38,558 nt of DNA from the NCBI GenBank assembly GCA_015067675.1, contig SVMB01000026.1, forward strand, positions 1-38,558, read 5' to 3'. Shown here one piece after another: positions 16,934 through 24,134 of the stretch (its first letter is position 1; every line of letters starts with the position of its first letter). The notes below the pieces were generated by a model. The model ran no database searches. It had not been told where the DNA came from and saw only the letters and a list, made by a program, of their open reading frames with translations. The translations under genes and the position numbers were made by a program. This stretch comes from Oscillospiraceae bacterium. GTDB taxonomy: Bacteria; Bacillota; Clostridia; Oscillospirales; QAMX01.

Positions 16934-17503
16934 TCACAGCCGCAGCACCTGCGCATCCAGCGCCGCAATATCATTCTCGTCGTGGGTCGCGACCAGCATC
17001 ATCCGGCCCCGGCGCTCACGCTTCACCCAGTCAACGACCCGCGTCCGGGTATGTTCGTCCAGCCCCTTGAAGGGCTCATCGAGGATGAGCAGCTCGCCGT
17101 CGGAGAGCAGGCACCGCGCCAGCGCGACTCTGCGCTTCATGCCGCCGGAAAGGGCGCTCACGGGCTTTGACAGGCTGTCGCCCAGCCCAAGGGCATCCAG
17201 TGCAGCCGCTGCGTCGGCTTTGGAAACGTAGGGACAGGCAAAGCGCAGGTTCGTCACCGGCGTAAACGCCTCCAGCAGCCGATCCTCCTGAAAGACCGCC
17301 GCACATTTCCCGGGCAATCCCTCAATTGTGCCGCTGTCCGGCTGCAAAAAGCCCAGAAGGAGCCGGAAAAGCGTGGTTTTACCCCGTCCGGAGCCGCCCA
17401 TCACGCAGCAGACCGAACCTGCGGGAAAGGTATGGCTGAAATCGTCAAAAATCACCTGATCGCCGTAGGAAAAGCGGACATGGTTCAGAATCAGATCATT
17501 CAC
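16934..17503 (-). CDS. ABC transporter ATP-binding protein (SsuB/TauB/ThiZ-like)
   Basis: The 189-residue ATPase drives import together with the two upstream genes. Motifs: Walker A GGSGRGKTT (near residues 36-44), Q-loop VFQEDRLLE, signature ALSGGMKRRVALARCL, Walker B LLILDEPFKGLD, switch His in ATHDE. It is shorter than the usual 240-260 residues because the C-terminal end after the H-loop is minimal. It begins at a GTG that overlaps the permease stop by 4 bp (GTGA). Its stop codon touches the 190-bp tandem repeat array. The family resembles nitrate/sulfonate/taurine and thiamine-precursor importers. Confidence 0.92.
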   Translation of the reverse strand: MNDLILNHVRFSYGDQVIFDDFSHTFPAGSVCCVMGGSGRGKTTLFRLLLGFLQPDSGTIEGLPGKCAAVFQEDRLLEAFTPVTNLRFACPYVSKADAAAALDALGLGDSLSKPVSALSGGMKRRVALARCLLSDGELLILDEPFKGLDEHTRTRVVDWVKRERRGRMMLVATHDENDIAALDAQVLRL

Positions 17504-18252
17504 AGTCTCTCAAGCCTCCCGTAGACGAGCTTCAGCAGGCCGATGAAGAGCTTTTCCACCAGCACACTGAGGATGATGATCACCACGGTCCACGCAAACA
17601 GCTCTCTTGTCGCCAGATAGACCTTGGCCTGATAGAGCCGCTCACCGATGGAGCCGTCGGGGATGCCGATGACCTCGGCAGCGATGCCGGACTTCCAGGA
17701 AAGGCCGAGGGCGGTATGGCAGGCGGTGAGCAGATAGGGTTTTAGCTGCGGCAGGGTCACGAACACGAAGCGTCTCACAGGGCTGACCCGGTAGACCTGC
17801 GTCACTTCCAGAAGTCCCGGATCATAAACTTTCAGTCCCTGCAGGATGTTTGCATAGAGCACCGGCAGCGCCATCAGAAAGGATATAAAGACCGACAGCG
17901 AACGGGAGGACAGCCAGATCAGGCAGAGAATGATGATCGACGCCACCGGGGTGGACTTCGCCACCGTGATGTAGGGCCACAGCAGCGTTTCCACAACCGG
18001 AAAGCGGAAGGACAATCCCGCCATCACCGACGCCGTCAGGAATGCCGCGCCGAAGCCCAGCAGGATACGCTGCAGCGAAAAGCCCACCGTGCCCCAGAAG
18101 GCCGGATCCCGTACCTGCACAAATAGCTCCCGTGCGGTCTCGACCGGCGAGACCAGCAGCAGGGAGCTATCCAGGGCCATGGCGCCCAGCTGCCACACGA
18201 GCAGCGCAAGCGCCACGGCCAAAATCTTTTTCAATACACTCTTATACGCCAT
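17500..18252 (-). CDS. ABC transporter permease (binding-protein-dependent, SsuC-like)
   Basis: A 250-residue inner-membrane permease with about six hydrophobic segments. The coupling region that contacts the ATPase reads EVTQVYRVSPVRRFVFVTLPQLKPYLLTA, here cited as two parts: EVTQVYRVSP and FVFVTLPQL. The WKSGIAAEVIG segment is typical of the nitrate/sulfonate/taurine class. The ATG at 18252 overlaps the 3' end of the binding-protein gene by 11 bp, giving coupled translation; the longer frame to 18306 has no binding site. Together with its neighbours it makes a complete importer. Confidence 0.92.
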   Translation of the reverse strand: MAYKSVLKKILAVALALLVWQLGAMALDSSLLLVSPVETARELFVQVRDPAFWGTVGFSLQRILLGFGAAFLTASVMAGLSFRFPVVETLLWPYITVAKSTPVASIIILCLIWLSSRSLSVFISFLMALPVLYANILQGLKVYDPGLLEVTQVYRVSPVRRFVFVTLPQLKPYLLTACHTALGLSWKSGIAAEVIGIPDGSIGERLYQAKVYLATRELFAWTVVIIILSVLVEKLFIGLLKLVYGRLERL

Positions 18253-19318
18253 AGAAGAAACCGGCATCCGGCAGCTTGCCGCCGACAGCCTTGGGATTCT
18301 GCTCAAAGAGCACGTTCAGGAATCCCGTCAGAGCGGTCTGCAGGTCAGAGCCGTCGATGTAGCGCAGGTTGCAGTGAGGCAGGGCCTTCTTGGCAACGGC
18401 AGCCTTGACGATGCCGTACTCCTCTACCAGAGTAGCAGCCTCTTCGACGTTTTCATTGGCGAACGCGATGGATTCTTCGTACCTGGCCAGGAACTCGGCC
18501 ACGACCTCGGGATGAGCCTCGACGAACTCGCGGCGGCCAACCAGCACACCGGTGATCAGAGCGGAGCCGTTGTCCAGCGCCTCCCAGGCCTCATTGAGGT
18601 TGATGGCGACGCGCAGACCCTCGACCTGGGTGGAGGCCACGGTCACGAAGGGCTGGGGCAGCATGGCGACAGTGGCGGTACCTTCCTGGAACATGGCCAC
18701 GACCTCGGCAGGCTGGCTCTTCCACTCAAAGGTCACGTCCTTATCGGGATCGATGCCGTTCTGGGTCAGCAGGTAACGCAGGGCATACTCAGGAACGGAG
18801 CCCTTGCCGGTGGCATAGATGGTCTTGCCCTTCAGATCCTCAAAAGACTGGACGGTATCGCCCACCTCAAGGATGTAGACAACGCCCATGGTATTGGCGG
18901 CAAGCACCTGAATGGCACCCTCGGTGTTGTTATAGAGCACGCTGGCGAGGTTGGAGGGGACAGCCGCCAGATCAAACTCGCCCTGAATGAGCTTGGGGGT
19001 GATCTCGTCGGCGGAACCGGCGAGGGTGAAGTTGATTTCTTCCTCGGAAGCATCGGAAAGCAGCTTCACAAGGCCCATGGTGGTGGGACCGGACATACCG
19101 GCGAGGTTGATGGTCACATCATCCTCAACAGGCGCGGCGGTGGTAGCAGTTGCAGCGGCAGTCGTAGTGGCCGCAGTGGTGGTCGTTGCGGCGGTGGTAG
19201 TGGTCGCGGCAGTGGTAGTCGTGGCCGCGGTAGTGGCGGTACCGGCATTGCCGCCGCAGGCGGCAAGCATGGTCAGCATCATCAGAACAGCGAGGGTCAG
19301 TGCGGTGAACTTTTTCAT
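18242..19318 (-). CDS. ABC transporter substrate-binding lipoprotein (NMT1/SsuA-like)
   Basis: The 358-residue protein has a type II signal peptide (MKKFTALTLAVLMMLTMLAAC) with lipobox Leu-Ala-Ala-Cys21, so it is anchored to the outer face of the membrane. A Thr/Ala-rich repeat linker (about residues 26-62) precedes a periplasmic-binding-protein fold (INLAGMSGPTTMGLVKLL, PSNLASVLYNN, KTIYATGKGSVPEYAL). This resembles SsuA, TauA or ThiY-type proteins; the ligand cannot be told from sequence alone. AAAGAGG lies 8 nt upstream of the ATG. It is the first gene of a three-gene operon divergent from a Fur-family regulator. Confidence 0.9.
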   Translation of the reverse strand: MKKFTALTLAVLMMLTMLAACGGNAGTATTAATTTTAATTTTAATTTTAATTTAAATATTAAPVEDDVTINLAGMSGPTTMGLVKLLSDASEEEINFTLAGSADEITPKLIQGEFDLAAVPSNLASVLYNNTEGAIQVLAANTMGVVYILEVGDTVQSFEDLKGKTIYATGKGSVPEYALRYLLTQNGIDPDKDVTFEWKSQPAEVVAMFQEGTATVAMLPQPFVTVASTQVEGLRVAINLNEAWEALDNGSALITGVLVGRREFVEAHPEVVAEFLARYEESIAFANENVEEAATLVEEYGIVKAAVAKKALPHCNLRYIDGSDLQTALTGFLNVLFEQNPKAVGGKLPDAGFFYGV

Positions 19319-19525
19319 GGGGGAAACCTCTTTCCGTAGAATATAAATGATAGGATGCCGGGGCGGGCGAAAAAAATACGCCCTTCCCGAAGAAGGACGC
19401 AATACGACGGTGTTTTGATTCATTTCCCCGCCTTCCCGGCCGGAATCCTCCGGCGCACGTCAGGCGAACGTGTCGCTTTGAGTCCCCCTTAACCTCAGCT
19501 GCTGCTTCGGCTTCGGGTTGACTAT

Positions 19526-19554
19526 AGTATACACTACTATTGCAAAAAATGCAA
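19526..19554 (-). promoter_or_regulatory. Promoter of the ABC importer operon
   Basis: Minus strand: TTGCAT, 17-bp spacer, TATACT. The 5' leader to the ATG at 19318 is about 200 nt; I looked for thiamine and cobalamin riboswitch hallmarks in it and found none. Confidence 0.75.
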
Positions 19555-19571
19555 GGGGGTACGATCATTAA

Positions 19572-19586
19572 ATACTTTATAAGTAT
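19572..19586. promoter_or_regulatory. Candidate operator, perfect 6-3-6 inverted repeat
   Basis: ATACTT-TAT-AAGTAT lies between the divergent promoters, 8 bp before the -35 box of the Fur-family gene. Its size, symmetry and A/T content resemble Fur/Per boxes, so it may be the binding site of the adjacent regulator. Binding is inference. Confidence 0.55.
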
Positions 19587-19593
19587 ATTTTTC

Positions 19594-19622
19594 TTGACAG
19601 CATCCCAGACGTGTGTTATACT
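19594..19622 (+). promoter_or_regulatory. Promoter of the Fur-family regulator
   Basis: Perfect TTGACA, 17-bp spacer and TATACT, about 45 bp upstream of the ATG. Confidence 0.9.
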
Positions 19623-19667
19623 CAATGTACACCTTAATGGTATTCTATTGTAAAGGAGGGAAGAACG

Positions 19668-20060
19668 ATGCAGGAAGCGCGCAATCAGAGCAGGCGCGAG
19701 CCGGTGCTGGAGGCGGTGCGGGAGCGCTGCGACCATCCCACGGCGGACGAGATTTTTGCAGACGTACGGGCGCGCTCGCCGAAGGTGAGCCGGGCGACGG
19801 TCTACCGGAACCTGCGGACACTTGCCCGGGAGGGTGTGATTCTGACGATCCCGGTATCGGGCAGTGCGGACAGGTTTGATTTACGTTCCGAGCCGCACTA
19901 TCATTTTCACTGCCGGGTATGCGACCGGATATTTGACGTACCGATGACATACCGCAGGGATTTGGACGAAGCGGCGCCGGCGGAGTACATTCTGGAGAGT
20001 CACGAGTTATTGTTACGTGGGGTATGTCCTCATTGCAGAGATAAAGAAGAAGCAATATAG
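19668..20060 (+). CDS. Fur/PerR-family metal-dependent transcriptional regulator
   Basis: The 130-residue protein has an N-terminal winged-helix domain (HPTADEIFADV, then SRATVYRNLRTL recognition helix) and a C-terminal dimerisation/metal domain. The structural zinc site is given by Cys82-x2-Cys85 and Cys120-x2-Cys123; His77, His79, His81 and His112 are likely regulatory-metal ligands. I cannot decide between PerR (peroxide) and Fur/Zur (metal) function. AAGGAGG is 8 nt upstream of the ATG. It diverges from an ABC importer with a palindrome between the promoters, suggesting it regulates itself and perhaps the importer. Confidence 0.95.
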   Translation: MQEARNQSRREPVLEAVRERCDHPTADEIFADVRARSPKVSRATVYRNLRTLAREGVILTIPVSGSADRFDLRSEPHYHFHCRVCDRIFDVPMTYRRDLDEAAPAEYILESHELLLRGVCPHCRDKEEAI

Positions 20061-20071
20061 GTTTTAAATTT

Positions 20072-20114
20072 CCCGAAAGGTTTCAGGGTACCTGAAGCCT
20101 TTCGGGGTTTTTTT
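20072..20114 (+). terminator. Intrinsic terminator of the Fur-family gene
   Basis: Long stem CCCGAAAGG-TTCAGG / CCTGAA-CCTTTCGGG with a 3-nt loop followed by seven T residues, 11 bp after the stop. Confidence 0.95.
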
Positions 20115-20149
20115 GTGGGAAGATATGCGTATCCCGCGGGGCAGTCTCT

Positions 20150-20735
20150 GTGTGTTTCTGTAAGTTTGTTCGCCTTCGTCGAAGGGAGGATCACGGGTTC
20201 TACCCGTGGGGCCCTGTGCATTGCGCATGCACCCCGCGGTCACTTTCTTGCTTGTGCAAGAAAGTAACCAAAGAAGCACCCGAAGGGAAAACACCGGTTT
20301 TCCCTTTCGAAACCCATTCCAGAGACGACCATCGCCTATGAACTTCACTTAACCAAGTTCATGCCGAGCACAGCACCAAGGCTGCCTGGGTGCTAGTGAG
20401 CCCTCACAGCCCAAGTGCTAGTGAGCCCTCACAGCCCAAGTGCTGTGAGGGGAATTTACGTGGTTACAAGCACTTCATAGGCGATACTCCGCCGAAATCT
20501 GGGCCGGGGACCGGGGCATGACGCGCTGTCGCGCGATCACGCCGTGTTGTAGGCCCCGGCGGCGCTCTTTCCGGAACGCTTTGCGTTCCGGGTACTTCTC
20601 TCTCGACGCAGAGATGAAAGATTGGAACTCGAAGAGTTCCAATATCGCAGGGGTGCATGCGCAATGCACAGGGCGTATCGGAAAGATGCTCTTTCCTCCC
20701 TGCGCCGCAGGCGAACTCTCTCTCAGAAACAGAAA
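20150..20735. repeat. Second-family palindromic element (about 585 bp)
   Basis: This gene-free stretch is an imperfect long inverted repeat. A 25-bp exact inverted pair joins 20211-20235 with 20650-20674. Inside it, ATCGCCTATGAA (20331-20342) is matched inverted at 20474-20485. The outer ends also match: TGTTTCTG followed by GTTCGCCT on the left, and AGGCGAAC followed by CAGAAACA on the right. Smaller hairpins within include GGTTACTTTCTTGCA-type pairing at 20239-20269, CCGGAACGC-TTT-GCGTTCCGG (20571-20591) and GGAACTC/GAGTTCC. Tandem 25-bp repeats lie at the centre. The organisation resembles elements A-E but the arm sequence differs. Confidence 0.85.
20390..20448 (+). repeat. 25-bp direct repeats at the centre of the second-family element
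   Basis: Units beginning GTGCTAGTGAGCCCTCACAG start at 20390 and 20415, and a degenerate third at 20440. Each unit contains GTGAG-CC-CTCAC, a small palindrome. Confidence 0.85.
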
Positions 20736-20736
20736 A

Positions 20737-20795
20737 CACGGTGCTATGGGACAGCCGCCGAGGCTTATTAGTTACATACAGAGGGAGCTGCGGGG
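20737..20795 (+). repeat. Third-family dispersed repeat, copy 1
   Basis: About 59 bp from CACGG through GAGGGAGCTGCGGGG. It matches, in opposite orientation, 37072-37130 with about eight to ten differences. Within this copy GCCGCCGAGGCTT recurs about 45 bp downstream (20797). No gene is inside. Confidence 0.85.
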
Positions 20796-20844
20796 AGCCG
20801 CCGAGGCTTGCTGGTTACAGAAAGCTTTATTCTTTCTCTCCCCC

Positions 20845-20873
20845 TTGCATTCCCCCGCCTTCGGCGGTATAAT
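20845..20873 (+). promoter_or_regulatory. Promoter of the TIM-barrel isomerase gene
   Basis: TTGCAT, 17-bp spacer and perfect TATAAT, 45 bp before the ATG. The spacer contains a CCGCC-TTC-GGCGG palindrome. Confidence 0.85.
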
Positions 20874-20917
20874 GACCTCAAAGCCATACCGTATCATCAA
20901 AAAGGAGGTTTTCCCTC

Positions 20918-21853
20918 ATGCGTCTTGCCACTACGACCGGTGACCTGCAGCGTCTGTGCAGCTCCCACGCCGAAGCCGTGCGTGCTTTCGAAGGCTCCGG
21001 CTTCAAGCATATCGACTTAAACCTCTACCGCGACGCCCTGCCCGGCGGACTCTTCCTGCGTGACGACTGGATGGACGGCATCAAAGAGGTTTCCCGCGCC
21101 GGTGAAGCGCTGGGCTTTGACTTCGTGCAGTCCCACGCCCCCAGCATCAACACCATGAGCCCCGGCTTTGACATGGACTTCGGCGTGAAGATCATGGAAC
21201 ACACCGTCGAGACCTGCGCCTACCTCGGCATCCCCTGCACGGTCTTTCATACGGGCTTTCGCCCCGACGTCACCTATCCCGACGGCCGCGCAGCCTATTA
21301 TGAGGAGAATTTCGCCTTCATCCGCAGACTCTTTCCCGTGCTTGAGCGCACCGGCGTCAATCTCCTCATCGAAAACACCTGCACCAAAAACATGGGTACC
21401 CAGTATTTCCCCATCACCGGCGAGGATATGAAGGACTTCGTGCAGACCCTCAACCATCCCAATGTCCACTGCTGCTGGGATACCGGACACGCCAACATCC
21501 AGGGCATCGACCAGTACCACGACATCCTTGCCATGGGCGACGACCTCTGCGCCGTCCACGTCCACGATAACCACGGCATCACCGACGACCACATCATTCC
21601 CCTCACCGGCACCACCGACTTCGACGCGATCCTGCGCGGCCTCATTGACGCCGGCTTCAGGGGCTGCTTCACCTTTGAATGCGATCATCTCTTCAATCCC
21701 CTCAATTCCTGGCCCAACTACCGCCGCCAGCTCTTCACCGACGGCAGCGCAAAGCTCACCGACGTCACCCTGCCCCTGCTGCGGCAGGCACAGGCGCTGC
21801 TCTACGCACTGGGCTGCCATATGCTCGCCTCCTACGGCATTCCCGTGGAGTAA
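20918..21853 (+). CDS. Sugar phosphate isomerase/epimerase-like TIM-barrel protein
   Basis: The 311-residue protein belongs to the xylose-isomerase-like / AP-endonuclease-2 TIM-barrel superfamily. Signature pieces are FKHIDLNLYRDALPGG, VFHTGFRPDV, NLLIENTC (metal-binding Glu), HCCWDTGHANIQG (Asp/His ligands), AVHVHDNHG and CFTFECDH (last Glu). These enzymes use a divalent metal to isomerise or epimerise sugars or cyclitols. AAGGAGG is 9 nt upstream of the ATG. It is monocistronic, with its own promoter and terminator, so context gives no substrate. Confidence 0.88.
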   Translation: MRLATTTGDLQRLCSSHAEAVRAFEGSGFKHIDLNLYRDALPGGLFLRDDWMDGIKEVSRAGEALGFDFVQSHAPSINTMSPGFDMDFGVKIMEHTVETCAYLGIPCTVFHTGFRPDVTYPDGRAAYYEENFAFIRRLFPVLERTGVNLLIENTCTKNMGTQYFPITGEDMKDFVQTLNHPNVHCCWDTGHANIQGIDQYHDILAMGDDLCAVHVHDNHGITDDHIIPLTGTTDFDAILRGLIDAGFRGCFTFECDHLFNPLNSWPNYRRQLFTDGSAKLTDVTLPLLRQAQALLYALGCHMLASYGIPVE

Positions 21854-21880
21854 ACCCACTTTTTTCCATACATTTTCCCT

Positions 21881-21919
21881 GCGCAGGCCCGCCGCCCCGG
21901 GTCTGCGCATATTTTTTTT
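21881..21919 (+). terminator. Intrinsic terminator of the isomerase gene
   Basis: Stem GCGCAGGCCC / GGGTCTGCGC (one G-T pair) with an 8-nt loop, followed by ATATTTTTTTT. Confidence 0.9.
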
Positions 21920-21950
21920 GCGTGTTCAGCCTCTGTTCACAATTTTTCTC

Positions 21951-21979
21951 TTGCGCAGAAAAAAAGATGGTGTTATACT
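21951..21979 (+). promoter_or_regulatory. Promoter of the moxR operon
   Basis: TTGCGC, 17-bp spacer and TATACT, about 52 bp upstream of the GTG start. Confidence 0.8.
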
Positions 21980-22031
21980 GTCCGTAAAGTGTTTTCAACC
22001 AGCTTTAAAAAAGTCGAAGGGATGTACAACA

Positions 22032-22985
22032 GTGGAAATTAAGGAAATTCGCTCTCTTTGTGACAAGATCCGCACCAATATCTCCCGCGTCATCGTCGGT
22101 AAAGAAGATGTTATCGACCAGTTTCTCATCGCGCTGATCGCCGAAGGCCATATTCTGCTGGAGGACGTGCCCGGCACCGGTAAGACCATGCTTGCCAAGG
22201 CCGCTTCCAAGAGTATTGACTGTGAGTTCAAGCGCATCCAGTTCACCCCCGACCTGCTGCCTACCGACCTCACCGGCGTCAACTTCTACAACCAGAAGAA
22301 GGGCGAGTTTGAGTTCCGTCCCGGCGCCGTCTTTACCAATCTCCTCCTGGCCGACGAAATCAACCGCGCCACGCCCCGTACCCAGTCTGCTCTGCTGGAG
22401 TGTATGGAAGAGCGTCAGGTCACCATCGACGGCGAGACTCACAAGCTCGCCGCGCCTTTCATGGTCATCGCTACCCAGAACCCCGTCGAGACCCAGGGTA
22501 CCTTCCCCCTGCCGGAAGCCCAGCTCGACCGCTTCCTCATCAAGGTCGACATGGGTTACCCCGAGACCTCCGAGGGCGTGGAGATCCTGCGCCGCTTCCG
22601 CCAGTCCAATCCCCTCAACGACATCCAGGCCGTGGCTACCGCCCAGGACATCATCGATGCCCGCGCCAGCTACGCCTCCAAGGTTCACGTCTCCGACGAC
22701 GTGCTGACCTACATCGTGCGCATCGCCGAGGCTACCCGTAAGCACAACGACGTCATCCTCGGTGTCAGCCCCCGTGGTACCCAGGCTCTGCTGCGCGCCG
22801 CGCAGGTCAAGGCCATCCTCTCCGGCCGCGATTTCGTCAGCCCCGACGACGTCAAGGCGGTTGTGATGCCGGTCTTTGGCCACCGCGTCATCCTCAAGAG
22901 CAGCGCCCGCATCAAGAAAGATCAGTACCGCGTGGTACTTGAAAACATTCTGTCCACCACCGACGTCCCCACCGAGGGCAAATAA
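22032..22985 (+). CDS. MoxR-family AAA+ ATPase
   Basis: A 317-residue MoxR ATPase, a chaperone-like AAA+ protein often encoded beside DUF58 proteins. Motifs are Walker A EDVPGTGKTMLAKA (near residue 45), Walker B LLLADEINRATPRTQSALLE (near 110), sensor 1 VIATQNPVETQGTFPLPEAQ and the arginine-finger region LDRFLIKV. The lid domain carries GVSPRGTQALLRAAQ. I chose the GTG at 22032 because AGGG lies about 10 nt upstream and conservation begins there; no in-frame ATG fits, and the frame extends far back into the preceding gene only by chance. Confidence 0.94.
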   Translation: MEIKEIRSLCDKIRTNISRVIVGKEDVIDQFLIALIAEGHILLEDVPGTGKTMLAKAASKSIDCEFKRIQFTPDLLPTDLTGVNFYNQKKGEFEFRPGAVFTNLLLADEINRATPRTQSALLECMEERQVTIDGETHKLAAPFMVIATQNPVETQGTFPLPEAQLDRFLIKVDMGYPETSEGVEILRRFRQSNPLNDIQAVATAQDIIDARASYASKVHVSDDVLTYIVRIAEATRKHNDVILGVSPRGTQALLRAAQVKAILSGRDFVSPDDVKAVVMPVFGHRVILKSSARIKKDQYRVVLENILSTTDVPTEGK

Positions 22986-22996
22986 GGAGCAGGCCT

Positions 22997-24100
22997 ATGT
23001 GGGTACAAAGCCTGTTCATTGCACTGTTCATCGTCATTCTCCTGCAGGGCGTGTATTTCTCCAAGCGCAACTTCAAGAGCATTCGCTACCGCCGTCACTT
23101 CACCCCCAATGAAGCAAACGTCGGCGAGACGGTCACGCTGGTGGAGCATATCGAGAACACCCGCCTGCTGCCCATTCCGTGGGTGCGGGTCGAGGCGTCG
23201 ATCAGCTCCGATCTGATCATCGGCCGCTCCAAAAGTAAGGATAAGCTGCGCCAGTTTCACCGCAGCATGTTCGCCCTGCCCCCCTACTCCACCATCACCC
23301 GCCGCCATCCGGTCTACTGCTCTCACCGGGGTTACTATCACATCCCCACCGTGTCCCTGACCACCGGCGACGTGCTGGGTATCTCCGACCGTAAGAGCCG
23401 CGATATTCCCACCGATACAACGCTGCTGGTTTACCCCAACATCGTCCCCATCGAGGACATCTTCTCCATCCGCAACAGCTTCACCGGCGACGTGGTCGTG
23501 CGGCGCTGGATCGTGGAGGATCCATTCCTCATCAAGGGCGTGCGCGATTACGCCAGCGGCGATCCCCAGAACCACATCAACTGGAAAGCCACCGCCCGCG
23601 TCGGACGTCTGCAGGTCCATAACTACGACTACTCCGCCGACGTGCGCCTGATGATCATGCTCAACGTGGAGACCGAGGACGGTCAGTGGACCGTGACCCG
23701 CGATCCCGAATGCGTGGAGCGCGAGATCTCCTACGCCGCGTCGATTGCCCAGTACGCGCTGGAAAACGGCGTGGAAACCGGTTTTTCCACCAACGGCAAG
23801 TACATTGACGATCCCGAGACGCAGGTGCGCCTCACCCCCTATACCTCCGCCGAGCAGCTCAACTCGCTGCTGCTGGCTCTGGCCAAGCTCACCCACAACC
23901 GCCGTCAGACCTTCCAGAAGCTGCTGGAAATGGAAGCTGACGAAGGGCTGACCGGCTGCGATATCCTCATCATCTCCGCCTACACCTGCGAGGAAATCGA
24001 CGAGCAGGTCGAGCGTCTGCGCGGCCTGGGCAACGCCGTGGAGTTTCTGATGGTCGAGCCTACGCCGCCGGAGGAACTTGACCGCGGCGCTGTGAGCTGA
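22997..24100 (+). CDS. DUF58 domain protein
   Basis: The 367-residue protein has an N-terminal hydrophobic segment (residues 3-18) and the DUF58 hallmark GVRDYASGDPQNHINWKATA near residue 188, followed by VGRLQVHNYD. Upstream is a beta-rich stretch (VGETVTLVEHIEN, LPIPWVRVE). DUF58 proteins have a von Willebrand-like fold and work with MoxR ATPases, probably in complex assembly at the membrane. AAGGAG lies 8 nt before the ATG, and only 11 nt separate it from the ATPase gene, so this is a clear operon. Confidence 0.93.
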   Translation: MWVQSLFIALFIVILLQGVYFSKRNFKSIRYRRHFTPNEANVGETVTLVEHIENTRLLPIPWVRVEASISSDLIIGRSKSKDKLRQFHRSMFALPPYSTITRRHPVYCSHRGYYHIPTVSLTTGDVLGISDRKSRDIPTDTTLLVYPNIVPIEDIFSIRNSFTGDVVVRRWIVEDPFLIKGVRDYASGDPQNHINWKATARVGRLQVHNYDYSADVRLMIMLNVETEDGQWTVTRDPECVEREISYAASIAQYALENGVETGFSTNGKYIDDPETQVRLTPYTSAEQLNSLLLALAKLTHNRRQTFQKLLEMEADEGLTGCDILIISAYTCEEIDEQVERLRGLGNAVEFLMVEPTPPEELDRGAVS

Positions 24101-24134
24101 GCGTCCCCCACACCTTCGGGAAAGGTACACTTGC

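Noticed and set aside
16350-17231. Repeated short open frames starting MFCGGCASLSFRRTR in the 190-bp array
   Set aside because: The same frame is repeated because the DNA is tandemly repeated; the last one continues antisense into the ABC ATPase gene. No start signals are seen.
19319-19525. Thiamine (TPP) or cobalamin riboswitch in the ABC importer leader
   Set aside because: The expected CTGAGA and ACCTGATC blocks (TPP) and the cobalamin box were not present.
20150-20735. CRISPR array suggested by 25-bp direct repeats at 20390-20448
   Set aside because: Only two full units directly abut one another with no spacers, and no cas genes are nearby.
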